From Monodelphis domestica (taxonomy: Eukaryota; Chordata; Mammalia; Didelphimorphia; Didelphidae), in contig NC_077230.1 in NCBI RefSeq assembly GCF_027887165.1, forward strand, positions 261,458,976-261,522,975: DNA of 64,000 nt, read 5' to 3'. How positions within the stretch are numbered: the first letter of the stretch is position 1; each line of letters begins with the position of its first letter. The position numbers and the translations under genes are program-made. Below are positions 23,295 to 31,977 of this stretch, piece by piece. The notes beneath the pieces are model-generated. The model did no database searches. It had not been told where the DNA came from and saw only the letters and a list, made by a program, of their open reading frames with translations.

Positions 23295-23399
23295 TGTACC
23301 CACATCCCTTCAGGCCAGGTAGTAAAGGAAGAAAAACAAAAATGTTCAGACATTGCCTGCTTTTGGGTATATCATACTCTATATAGCAAACTTACTCAT

Positions 23400-24291
23400 A
23401 TGGTAGTGGAAACTCTGGATTATGTAGGTAACTTTACACTGACTGTTTTACAATTGCCATTTCAATATGAACTGGTACTCTGGCAAGTCCTGGCACAAGT
23501 ATATGTACTCTTTATGGCTGGGTTGCAGACTCTAACCCAAGTGAAGAAAATATTCAGATTTGTAGTACCCCTTAAGGCAGAGAAGATTATAACCATTGAC
23601 AACAATCTAGAGAGCATGATTAAGGCTGTGTGTGAACAATTGATCAAGGAAAAAGGACTAGGTCTAGTCATGGGCAAGGACAATGGGCAAACAGAGAATG
23701 TACCTCAGAAAACTGAATGTGGCAATGAAAATGAAAACCAGGTTGTTAGTTACCCTGTGAAAATCTGTCCATTAAAGGAAGTCACTAAGCTAACTACTAA
23801 TACTGGTGTGATACACTCAAAAGCCCATAGACAATTCTCCACACAGTAATTGGAATCTATAAAGCACCATTTACCAAAATTTGTGTACAATCCTTTTAAA
23901 TCCCCACAGAAGCTTAAGCGTGCATTCAGGATCTTTGATTTGGATTTCAAAGATGTAAAGTTCCTTTTGTCTGAACTGTTTAGCCCCCATGAACAGAGGC
24001 AATTTTTGGAGAAACTTAGATCTGACAGCAATTTGACTAGCTGGCCAACTGTAGAACAAAGAGGGGATATGGACATTGCCAATCCAACTAGCATGTCTTA
24101 CCTGAAAAGGTGCAGGGAGGATTTGCTGCAAGCCATTAAGCAATGCTGTTTTAAGTCAAATGCATGGGCCAAATTTGACAAGATCAGGCAGGATAAAGAG
24201 GAACATCCTGCCACACACATAGATCATCTGTCAGAGATGGCAGAGTCAATCTGAGGTCTAGAATCCAATACTGAAGAGACAGCTGGACACA
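23400..24291 (+). pseudogene. gag: ERV gag, matrix/capsid part (broken)
   Basis: A frame from the first ATG at 23400 encodes the 5' half of an endogenous retroviral Gag. It is recognised by colinearity with a second copy of the same family on the minus strand at 47200-48106: an acidic, charged linker, then a segment with 'LPKFVYNP' here against 'FPKFVSEP' there, then 'HICR'. One in-frame TAA (23847-23849) and a TGA (24252-24254) break the frame. Gag forms the virion shell in the live virus; this copy is dead. The frame can be extended upstream to 23229, but that part is LTR and leader. The gag is interrupted at 24292 by an L1 and resumes at 29726. Confidence 0.7.
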
Positions 24292-24307
24292 TCTGTAGAT
24301 AATTTCT
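24292..24307. repeat. target-site duplication, left
   Basis: 'tctgtagataatttct' matches 'tctgttgataatttct' at 29710-29725 with one mismatch in 16. The pair bounds the whole L1 insertion. Confidence 0.85.
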
Positions 24308-24691
24308 TTTTTTTCTTTTTCTTTTTTTTATTTAAACATTATTTTATTTGGTCGTTTTCATACATTATTCATTGGAAAAAAAGATCATTTTCTTTTCCTC
24401 CCCTTCTCCCCCCTCCCCCCCTCCTTTCCCTCTCCAATAGCCGACACATGATTCCACTGGTTATCACATGTGTTCTTGACTCGAACCCATTTCCCAGTTG
24501 TTGGAATTTGCATTATAGTGTTCATTTAGAGTCTCTCCTCAGTCTTATCTCCTCCAACCCTGTAGTCAAGCAGTTGTTTTTCATCGGTGTTTTTACTCCC
24601 ACAGTTTATCCTCTGCTTGTGGGTAGTATTTTTTTTTTAGATCCCTGCAGATTGTTCAGGGAAATTGCATTGATACTAATGGAGAAGTCTA

Positions 24692-27600
24692 TCACCTTCG
24701 ATTGTACCACAATGTATCAGTCTCTGAGTATAATGTTTTCCTGGTTCTGCTCCTTTCGCTCTGCATCACTTCATGGAGGTTGTTCCAGTCTCCATGGAAT
24801 TCCTCCACTTTATTATTCCTTTGAGCACAATAGTATTCCATCACCAACATATACCACAATTTGTTCAGCCATTCCCCAATTGATGGGCATCCCCTCATTT
24901 TCCAATTTTTGGCCACCACAAAGAGCACAGCTATGAATATTCTTGTACAAGTCTTTTTGTCCATTATCTCTTTGGGGTACAAGCCCAGCAGTGCTATGGC
25001 TGGATCAAAGGGCAAACAATCTTTTATCGCCCTTTGGACATAGTTCCAAATTGCCCTCCAGAATGGTTGGATCAATTCACAACTCCACCAGCAATGAATT
25101 AATATCCCCACTTTGCCACATCCCCTCCAGCATTCATTACTTTGCATAGCTGTCATGTTAGCCAATCTGCTAGGTGTGAGGTGCTACCTCAGAGTTGTTT
25201 TGATTTGCATCTCTCTGATTATAAGAGATGTAGAGCACTTTTTCATGTGCTTATTAATAGTTTTGATTTCTTTGGCTGAGAAGTGCTTATTCATGTCCCT
25301 TGCCCATTTATCAATTGGAGAATGGCTTGATTTTTTGTACAATTGATTTAGCTCTTTGTAAATTTGAGAAATTAAATCTTTGTCAGAGGTTTTTATGAAG
25401 ATTGTTTCCCAATTTGTTGCTTCCCTTCTGATTTTAGTTACATTGGTTTTGTTTGTACAAAAACTTTTCAATTTGATGTAATCCAGATTATTTATTTTGC
25501 ATTTTGTAACTCTTTCTAATTCTTGCTTGGTTTTGAAGTATTTCCCTTCCCAAAGGTCTGACATGTATACTATTCTGTGTTCGCCTAATTTTCTTATAGT
25601 TTCCTTCTTTATGTTCAAGTCATTCACCCATTTTGAATTTATCTTGGTGTAGGGTGTGAGGTGTTGATCTAAGCCTAATCTTTCCCACACTGTCCTCCAA
25701 TTTTCCCAGCAGTTTTTATGAAATAGTGGATTTTTGTCCCAAAAGCTGGGATCTTTGGGTTTGTCATATACTGTCTTGCTGAGGTTGCTTGCCCCCAGTC
25801 TATTCCACTGATCCACCTTTCTGTCTCTTAGCCAGTACCAAATTGTTTTGATGACCTCTGCTTTGTAATATAGTCTGAGATCTGGGGCTGCAAGGCCCCC
25901 TTCCTTTGTATTTTTTTTTCATTATTTCCCTGGATATCCTTGATCTTTTGTTCTTCCAAATGAACTTTGTTATGGTTTTTTTCTAAATCAGTAAAAAGAG
26001 TTTTTGGAAGTTCCATGGGTATGGCACTAAATAGATAGATAGATGAGTTTGGGTAGGATGGTCATTTTTATTATATTGGCTCGTCCTACCCATGAGCAGT
26101 TAATGTTCTTCCAATTGTTCAAGTCTAGTTTTAGTTGTGTGGAAAGTGTTTTATAGTTGTGTTCATATAGATCCTGTGTTTGTCTCAGGAGATAGATTCC
26201 TAAGTATTTTATTTTGTCTAGGGTAATTTTGAATGGGATTTCTCTTTCAAGTTCTTGCTGCTGAGCTGTGTTGGAATTATATAGAAAGGCTGATGACTTA
26301 TGTGGGTTTATTTTGTATCCTGTAACTTTACTAAAGTTGTTGATTATTTCGATTAGCTTTTTGGTTGAATCTCTAGGATTCTTTAAGTAGACCATCATGT
26401 CATCTGCAAAGAGCGATAATTTGGTCTCCTCCTTGCCTATTTTGATGCCTTCAATTTCTTTTTCTTCTCTAATTGCTACTGCTAGTGTTTCTAATACAAT
26501 GTCAAATAATAGAGGTGATAATGGGCATCCTTGTTTCACTCCTGATCTTAATGGGAATGGATTTAGTTTATCCCCATTGCAGATGATATTAGCTGATGGT
26601 TTTAGATATATATTGTTTATTATTTTTAGGAATGACCCTTCTATTCCTATGCTTTCTAGTGTTTTTAGTAGGAATGGGTGTTGTATTTTATCAAAGGCTT
26701 TTTCTGCATCTATTGAGATAATCATGTGGTTCTTGTTGGTTTGCTTGTTGATGTGGTCAATTATGTGGATAGTTTTCTTAATGTTGAACCAGCCCTGCAT
26801 CCCTGGTATAAATCCTACTTGATCATGGTGGATGACCCTTCTAATCACTTGCTGGAGTCTTTTTGCTAGTATCCTATTTAAGATTTTTGCATCTATATTC
26901 ATTAGGGAGATTGGTCTATAATTTTCTTTCTCTGTTTTTGGCCTGCCTGGTTTTGGAATCAGTACCATGTTTGTGTCGTAAAAGGAGTTTGGTAGAACTC
27001 CCTCTTTGCTTATTATGTCAAATAGTTTGTATAGTATTGGGATTAACTGTTCTCTGAATGTTTGATAGAATTCGCTGGTGAATCCATCAGGCCCTGGGGT
27101 TTTTTTCTTAGGAAGTTCTTTGATGGCCTGTTGGATTTCTTTTTCTGATATGGGATTATTTAAGAAAACTATTTCTTCTTCTGTTAGTCTAGGCAATTTA
27201 TATTTTTGTAAATATTCATCCATATCACCGAGGTTGGTATATTTATTGCCATATAGTTGGGCAAAGCAGTTTTTAATGATTGCCTTAATTTCCTCTTCAT
27301 TGGAGGTGAGATCCCCCTTCTCATTCTTGATGCTGTTAATTTGCCTTTCTTCTTTCCTTTTTTTAATTAAATTAACCAGTACTTTGTCTATTTTGTCTGT
27401 TTTTTTCAAAGTACCAGCTTCTAGTCTTGTTTATTAGCTTAATAGTTCTCTCACTTTCTATTTTATTAATTTCTCCCTTAATTTTTAGGATCTCTAGTAT
27501 GGTTTTCTTCTGGGGGTTTTTAATTTGTTCATTCTCAAGTTTTTTGATTTGCATTTCCAATTCCTTGGTCTCTGTCCTCCCTAATTTGTTAATATATGCA

Positions 27601-27815
27601 CTCAGGGATATGAATTTTCCTCTAAGTACTGCCTTGGCTGCATCCCATAAGGTTTGAAAGGATGTTTCGCTGTTGTCATTTTCTTCAACGAAATTGTTAA
27701 TTGTTTCTATGATTTCTTCTCTGACTATCAGATTTTGGAGTATCATGTTATTTAATTTCCAATTAATTTTTGATTTCAGTCTCCATGTACCCTTGCCGAT
27801 CAATATTTTAATTGC
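24692..27815 (-). pseudogene. L1 ORF2 (reverse transcriptase to C-terminus), frameshifted
   Basis: Reading leftwards, the ORF2 polypeptide runs from just before the reverse transcriptase domain to its C-terminus. The RT shows '[13 protein letters not shown]', '[13 protein letters not shown]', '[15 protein letters not shown]' and the catalytic FADD at 26399-26410. The C-terminal Cys/His knuckle (C-x3-C-x7-H-x4-C) is at about 25080-25130. In a live L1 this protein nicks the target and copies RNA into DNA. Here the frame is cut by several frameshifts (near 27400 in a T run, near 26030 at a short GATA repeat, near 25820 and near 25170) and the endonuclease is missing. The longest open stretch is 26027-27409. 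It cannot be active. Confidence 0.9.
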
Positions 27816-27934
27816 CTTTTCATCCGTTTAAATCCCTTCTCGATCTCGGCCCAGGTGAGATTACAAGGCATTCTGGGGAAGTGGAGCAAAGGCTCATGGG
27901 GATTGTAGTCCTGTATTCGAGTCTATCTTTTTCA
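27816..27934 (-). mobile_element. 3' LTR stump of the nested ERV
   Basis: Almost identical to 29437-29557, the first third of the LTR, beginning on the minus strand with TGAAAAAGATAGACTCG (other copies TGTAAAAAATAGACT). The remainder is lost at the junction with L1 near 27816, where a few shared bases make the exact breakpoint ambiguous. Confidence 0.85.
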
Positions 27935-27946
27935 TTTTCCCCCTTT
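27935..27946 (-). promoter_or_regulatory. polypurine tract of the nested ERV
   Basis: Minus strand 'caaagggggaaaa' ends directly at the LTR start, as the plus-strand primer of a retrovirus does. Confidence 0.7.
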
Positions 27947-28364
27947 GATCATTTGCAAAAAATTAATTTTTTTCCAAAGGATCATGAAAACATAATCAAT
28001 TTAAAGATTACAATAATTGAGGATAAGAGAAAGAAAAGAATAAAACCAATAATTACTGGACGCATTGACAGAAAACCAGTTAGGGGGCAGTCCCCTTTGG
28101 CATGAAAGTATGCATGCAAATAAATGTTCATTAACCACACCCAAAGTTCATTTTGTGCAGCTTGTGGTCTGGAGGCTTCTTCATGATGGCTTCTCCAACA
28201 GTTCAGTTTCTGAATTCAGGGAAGTAGCATCTTCTTTACCTAACAAAACAATGCAATAGAATACAGAGATGTTTATAAACCATTGGAGTCTGAAATGCCT
28301 TAGAATCTAGCCTTTAGTCTCTTCAAAGTTCCTTGGGTTTTTTTGTTTGTTTGTTTGTTTTTAA

Positions 28365-28637
28365 TTATCCATTTAAATGTCTATTGTCCAAAGGTAGAGT
28401 AGTAAAGGCTAGGCTACGGGGTTCAAGGGATCCGTCCAGGGCCCCATAGCTGGGAAGCATCGGAGGCCAGATTTTAGCTAGAGATCTCCCGTCTCTGGGC
28501 CTGGCTTCCAGTTCGCTGGGCCACCCATTTTCCTCCCCAAGGTTAAAGTTGAATCTTTGGGCTGAGTCTGCTCCCATACAGGCAGGTAAAATCAATGAAA
28601 TTGCCAGAAGAGTCAAAAATCCTTTTAAACAGCCCAT
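28365..28637 (-). other. 90-codon frame: signal-peptide-like start joined to antisense SINE
   Basis: ATG at 28635-28637. Residues 1-22 look like a secretion signal (basic Lys near the start, then 'FLTLLAISLILPACMG' with small residues for cleavage). From about residue 35 the frame reads through an inverted marsupial SINE (28430-28540), so the second half is not viral. The position, in the 3' third of a provirus, fits the start of an env leader, but too little remains to prove it. A chance frame is possible. Confidence 0.3.
28430..28540 (-). repeat. tRNA/MIR-core SINE fragment inside the nested ERV
   Basis: 'catagctgggaagcatcgga' 'ggccagattttagctag' 'agatctcccgtctctgggcc' and 'gctgggccaccca' match the SINE at 38290-38365 in the same orientation. 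Confidence 0.75.
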
Positions 28638-29196
28638 TGCTTTTTAGGTTTCTGTTTGAAAAGTCTGTTTCTTCTCTCTAGTCTTTTCTCTCTTTCCCCT
28701 CTCTGATACCCCTGCGGCCAATACCCCCAGCCACGTGGAGGCTTAGCCTAAGGGAAAATTGCCCGTTCTCCTTTCCCTCTCGTCTCTCCCCTCCGCCCAA
28801 GTGGCCAATACTGTTACCAGCTGGTCGCAATGAGTCCTGAGCGATCTGCTCCAAGGATCTGGGTGATGAGCCGGCTGGGGTCACGCTCTTGGGTCTGGGG
28901 CGCAGAAATAGGCAGGCAGCAGGCCGGTGAGAGGCCAGGAGCAGGAGCGGCTGCGGGGGTGGGCAAGGCCGGGACCAGGTACCAGGTGAGGACAATCAGG
29001 GCTGCAGGTTGCAGGCAGGAAGTGGCGGGGCTGAGCCAGGTGGGGTGGGCAGCAGGTCCGGAGCCTGTAGCAGCTTTGCGAGGGTAGAAAACCTTGGCCA
29101 GAGAGATATGGCTCAAAAAAAAATTTTTTTTTTAGGTACTAGATATTAAAACTGAATTTAAGATCAGAAAAGAAATCAGAAGACTGAAAGTTCTTT

Positions 29197-29213
29197 TTTC
29201 CATTAGGTCGCCA
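29197..29213 (-). promoter_or_regulatory. primer-binding site of the nested ERV
   Basis: Two bases after the LTR end the minus strand reads TGGCGACCTAATGG. The first eight bases fit the complement of a tRNA-Arg 3' end (GGTCGCCA); later bases diverge. Confidence 0.5.
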
Positions 29214-29215
29214 AC

Positions 29216-29557
29216 TGTAAAGATTAAAATTTAGGGGAGATAGGGAGACTGAGGCAGGTAGAAATTAGTTTCTCTCTGCAAGGAGTATTATATTTTTTAG
29301 AGGTTTATTAAAGGTTAAAGATTAAGAATATACAAGTAAGAAACATGTGCCTAGGCCAGAGGCCTAGACAAAATAACCTCACATCATGGAAGAGACGCTC
29401 CTGCTGCAAAACGGCAGTCCAAAAAATCCCTCAAAAGCCTTTTCATCCGTTTAAATCCCTTCTCGATCTCGGCCCAGGTGAGATTACAAGGCATTCTGGG
29501 GAAGTGGAGCAAAGGCTCATGGGGATTGTAGTCCTGTATTCGAGTCTATTTTTTACA
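29216..29557 (-). mobile_element. 5' LTR of the nested ERV (342 bp)
   Basis: Minus strand TGTAAAAAATAGACTCG...CTTTACA. A polyadenylation signal AATAAA is at about 29307-29312 (plus strand 'tttatt'). It is the same family as the solo LTRs at 36156-36506 and 51457-51805. The right flank 'caag' (29558-29561) would be its 4-bp target duplication; the partner is lost with the other LTR. Confidence 0.9.
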
Positions 29558-29709
29558 CAAGCCCCACGTACCTTTGCCTCTGTGGGATACTGGGGAGTCC
29601 TTCTGTTCCTCCAAAGGTGATTTTATGTTCCTTTGATGTAGTCTATTTCGTTCGGTGCCGGGGAGAGGAAGCGTGTGGCGTCTAGATTGCAGCCATGATT
29701 ACCCGGAAG
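29558..29709 (-). mobile_element. presumed L1 5' end
   Basis: CpG-bearing sequence that reads on the minus strand 'cttccgggtaatcatggctg' 'caatctagacgcc'. It sits exactly between the LTR and the target duplication, where a full-length L1 should start. 'cttccggg' is an ETS-like site and 'catggctgc' is YY1-like. The family assignment is inference from position. Confidence 0.5.
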
Positions 29710-29725
29710 TCTGTTGATAATTTCT
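29710..29725. repeat. target-site duplication, right
   Basis: Partner of 24292-24307, 15 of 16 bases identical. Confidence 0.85.
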
Positions 29726-30440
29726 AAGGGGATGCACACCCAATTTGAAAGTATTTTTCAAAACTTATTTCCCTAAATATGACTCAGTTTCCCTGATTGA
29801 ATTGAGAGAGACTGCTGGTTACCTATTTGAAAATAATTCATAACAGAGTAAGCAAGTTCAAGACCTGAAAGATAAGTTAGAGAGGACTGAGAATGATTTG
29901 AAACAAAAGGAAATGGAAGAAATTAAAAATCTGAACACAGTTAGAACTTACACAACATCTAGACAAAATATACCGAGTTATAAGGCAAGACCAGTGCAAA
30001 AAGAGAATAGGGAATGTTTCTTTTGTCACAGGAAAGGTCACTTGATTAGAAACTGTTTTTTTTAAAAGAAGAAACATAAGAGTAATAACAAAGACAAACA
30101 AAATGCACAGATTAGGTACAAGAAGCCCACGTGTTGTTCATATTGCAAGTTAAAGTCCTCACAGCAAGCTCCAGATTTGAATGAAATGCAACTGGCTATA
30201 AAAACTAGAGCAAAACCCAAGTATTCTGATATGGTTAGAATAGAGTTATGAAGCCAGGCCCATAAGTGGTTTAGTGTGATACTTGGAGATAGAAGAAATT
30301 GTGAGAAAGAGGCTGCAGTTAAAAACAGTAGAAAAAAAATTGGGAAATAGTGTAAAATTGGTGCAAGAGAGTGATTCTGTGAATGATAGCCATTGCAATA
30401 AAGCAAGAGAAAGGCTGAGACAGATTTAAGAAAATGAGGC
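29726..30440 (+). pseudogene. gag: ERV gag, C-terminal part with CCHC knuckle (broken)
   Basis: Continuation of the gag interrupted at 24292. A coiled-coil-like charged stretch ('DLKDKLERTENDLKQKEMEE', about 29859-29920) is followed by a retroviral nucleocapsid zinc knuckle, C-F-F-C-H-R-K-G-H-L-I-R-N-C, at 30015-30056. The spacing CX2CX4HX4C is intact. A second Cys pair (CCSYC, about 30133-30147) follows and has a counterpart in the minus-strand relative (about 46805). The knuckle binds genomic RNA in live retroviruses. Several stop codons break the frame (for example just after the knuckle and near 29838). Confidence 0.75.
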
Positions 30441-30756
30441 AGAAATTAAGGAAATAACATCTCAAATAGTAAATGAGATGAGAGACTTTGAAATGAGGTG
30501 CACAGTAACTAAACAGGCAAAGTCTGTAAAGGAAATAAAACTTTCTTAGAGAACTTTTTCCAAGGTAGAGTGGATAATGGTATTGAATTATACAATAGAA
30601 AAAGAAAGAATAAGTCACAAGAACACAAACAAAAGTTAGTAACTAATACCGACACACATAATTTCAATTCCTTAAAGGTTACTGTTGCTAAAGAATGCTT
30701 TAAGAACAATCACAGATGACCTCTCACCAGACTTAGTTAATTCTCCCAAGAGTTTT

Positions 30757-31977
30757 ATGGCAGAGGTACTCTTAGGAACTATATCCATTTTGAATCCAGA
30801 AGCTGATACTTTCCATCCAGCAATTAATGATGTAGATAAGGAAAAACTAACTGAAAATGAAGCTGACATTACTTTTGAACACAATAATTATCATATTCAA
30901 AGTATTAGAGGTGACATTTCAGTTAAATTTGAATCTGGGGATAGAATGACAAGCTTAGTAACGACCAAGGATTCAGTTAGTGCCAATGTTCTAAGGGGCA
31001 CAGAGGTATCTAGCCAAAGCAATTGCTGTGGTTTAGGTTCATGTTCCATTGTAGTTGAAAATACAACCTATAATGAAGACTTCAGTGGGAATGAATTAAA
31101 TCAAAAAGAATTAACTGGGTTGCATATGCACCTGGCAGAGAGTAGCAAAGACATGGACATTGAGTCAGTAGTTATGAACACCTCAGCTACTAAGCCAGAT
31201 ACAGATATAGGTTGTTGTGGGGGACATGTTTGTGCTGTGGAACAGCATGAAGTAATGTATCCTGATGGTGCAGGGGGAAATGTAGATGTACCAAAATTAT
31301 TCCCAAAAGAAACTAATGAATTAGAGGGAAAGATTCCTATCTTTACACAGTCAAATAAGAATTAAAATAAACATAAACCTCAGACTAGTGTTAGAGTAGG
31401 ATCTTTGATTATTAACAGTGGAGAAGATCTGCATAACCCCATACCATCAAGTTTAACAATTCAAGAAGTAAATCTAAAGCTTAGTAATGAAAAACAAAGA
31501 AAAAGTGATTTGAGAAACACAGAAGCTAGTGACATAGACTTAGATCAAAATACAAAGCCAGGGCTACCGACATCTGACAAAAGTTTACATGGCATTGAGC
31601 AGAATCCAAAGAACATAGTGATTGGTTTCAGTGATTCAGATTTAGACACTGAATCTGAAGGAATATCAGAAGGTGTGATAATAATGGATGAAGATGATGT
31701 AGAACAAATGCCTTATCAGTTTTATAAGCTTTGTGAAGAGGTAGACGAAGAAGGGGATGTGTGGGATTCAAGTGAAAAGATAGAATACCTAGAACCAGTG
31801 CAAACAAACTCTTACCAAGACACTGATGAGGAATTATTCTTTGGGCACAGAACAAGTTGCATCCCATTAGAAGAAATTTATGCAAGCTTAGGGGTTGATA
31901 ATGAAGATGATTTTATAGATAAGCTGAATTACATGGCTTGTGCAGATACAGATTTTGAATGGGAAGGAGAATATTAA
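30757..31977 (+). pseudogene. acidic open frame of unknown function after ERV gag
   Basis: One frame of 406 codons from ATG at 30757 (extendable upstream to 30685), broken by a single TAA at 31363-31365. I do not recognise the protein. The first half has two cysteine clusters (CCGLGSC and CCGGHVC). The second half is strongly acidic, with runs such as 'DSDLDTESEG', 'MDEDDVEQ', 'EEVDEEGDV' and 'NEDDFIDKL', and ends in 'DFEWEGEY'. No membrane segment, protease or polymerase motif is visible. A short match ('GTI' then 'ILNPE' then 'FHP') lies at the same place in the minus-strand relative, between nucleocapsid and protease (about 46080-46120), so this is probably a gag-to-protease spacer domain of this ERV family rather than a captured host gene. 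An acidic transactivator is another possibility. Confidence refers to it being a real ERV frame. Confidence 0.6.

Larger units (their letters stand above)
27947..29215 (-). mobile_element. internal region of the nested ERV, no gag or pol
   Basis: Only about 1.27 kb lies between the LTRs. The 3' part (27947-28130) matches the 3' internal part of the minus-strand ERV at 49025-49260 ('gcattgacagaaa', 'ggcagtcccctttggca'). The 5' part (28690-29100) is GC-rich leader-like sequence. No reverse transcriptase, integrase or Gag frame remains. It is either a deleted provirus or a non-autonomous derivative that needed helper proteins. Confidence 0.7.
24308..29709 (-). mobile_element. L1 LINE with a nested ERV, inserted in the ERV gag
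   Basis: A minus-strand L1: a T-rich start at 24308 is its poly(A) tail, followed by 3'UTR and ORF2 up to about 27815. The segment 29558-29709 reads on the minus strand from 'cttccgggtaatcatggctg', which I take to be the L1 5' end lying exactly at the target duplication. Between them lies a small provirus (27816-29557). L1 ORF1 and the ORF2 endonuclease are missing, so a deletion must have removed them together with part of the provirus 3' LTR. A single chimaeric insertion is the alternative. Confidence 0.75.

Noticed and set aside
23106..23303. 65-codon minus-strand frame across the 5' LTR stump
   Set aside because: Antisense to LTR and flank, with no family features.
26397..27657. Plus-strand frames with hydrophobic, membrane-like proteins
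   Set aside because: Antisense shadows of L1 ORF2; the minus strand carries the recognisable reverse transcriptase.
28678..29116. GC-rich Pro/Ala-rich frames on both strands in the nested ERV
   Set aside because: Leader-like GC-rich DNA; overlapping frames on both strands and no Gag motif.
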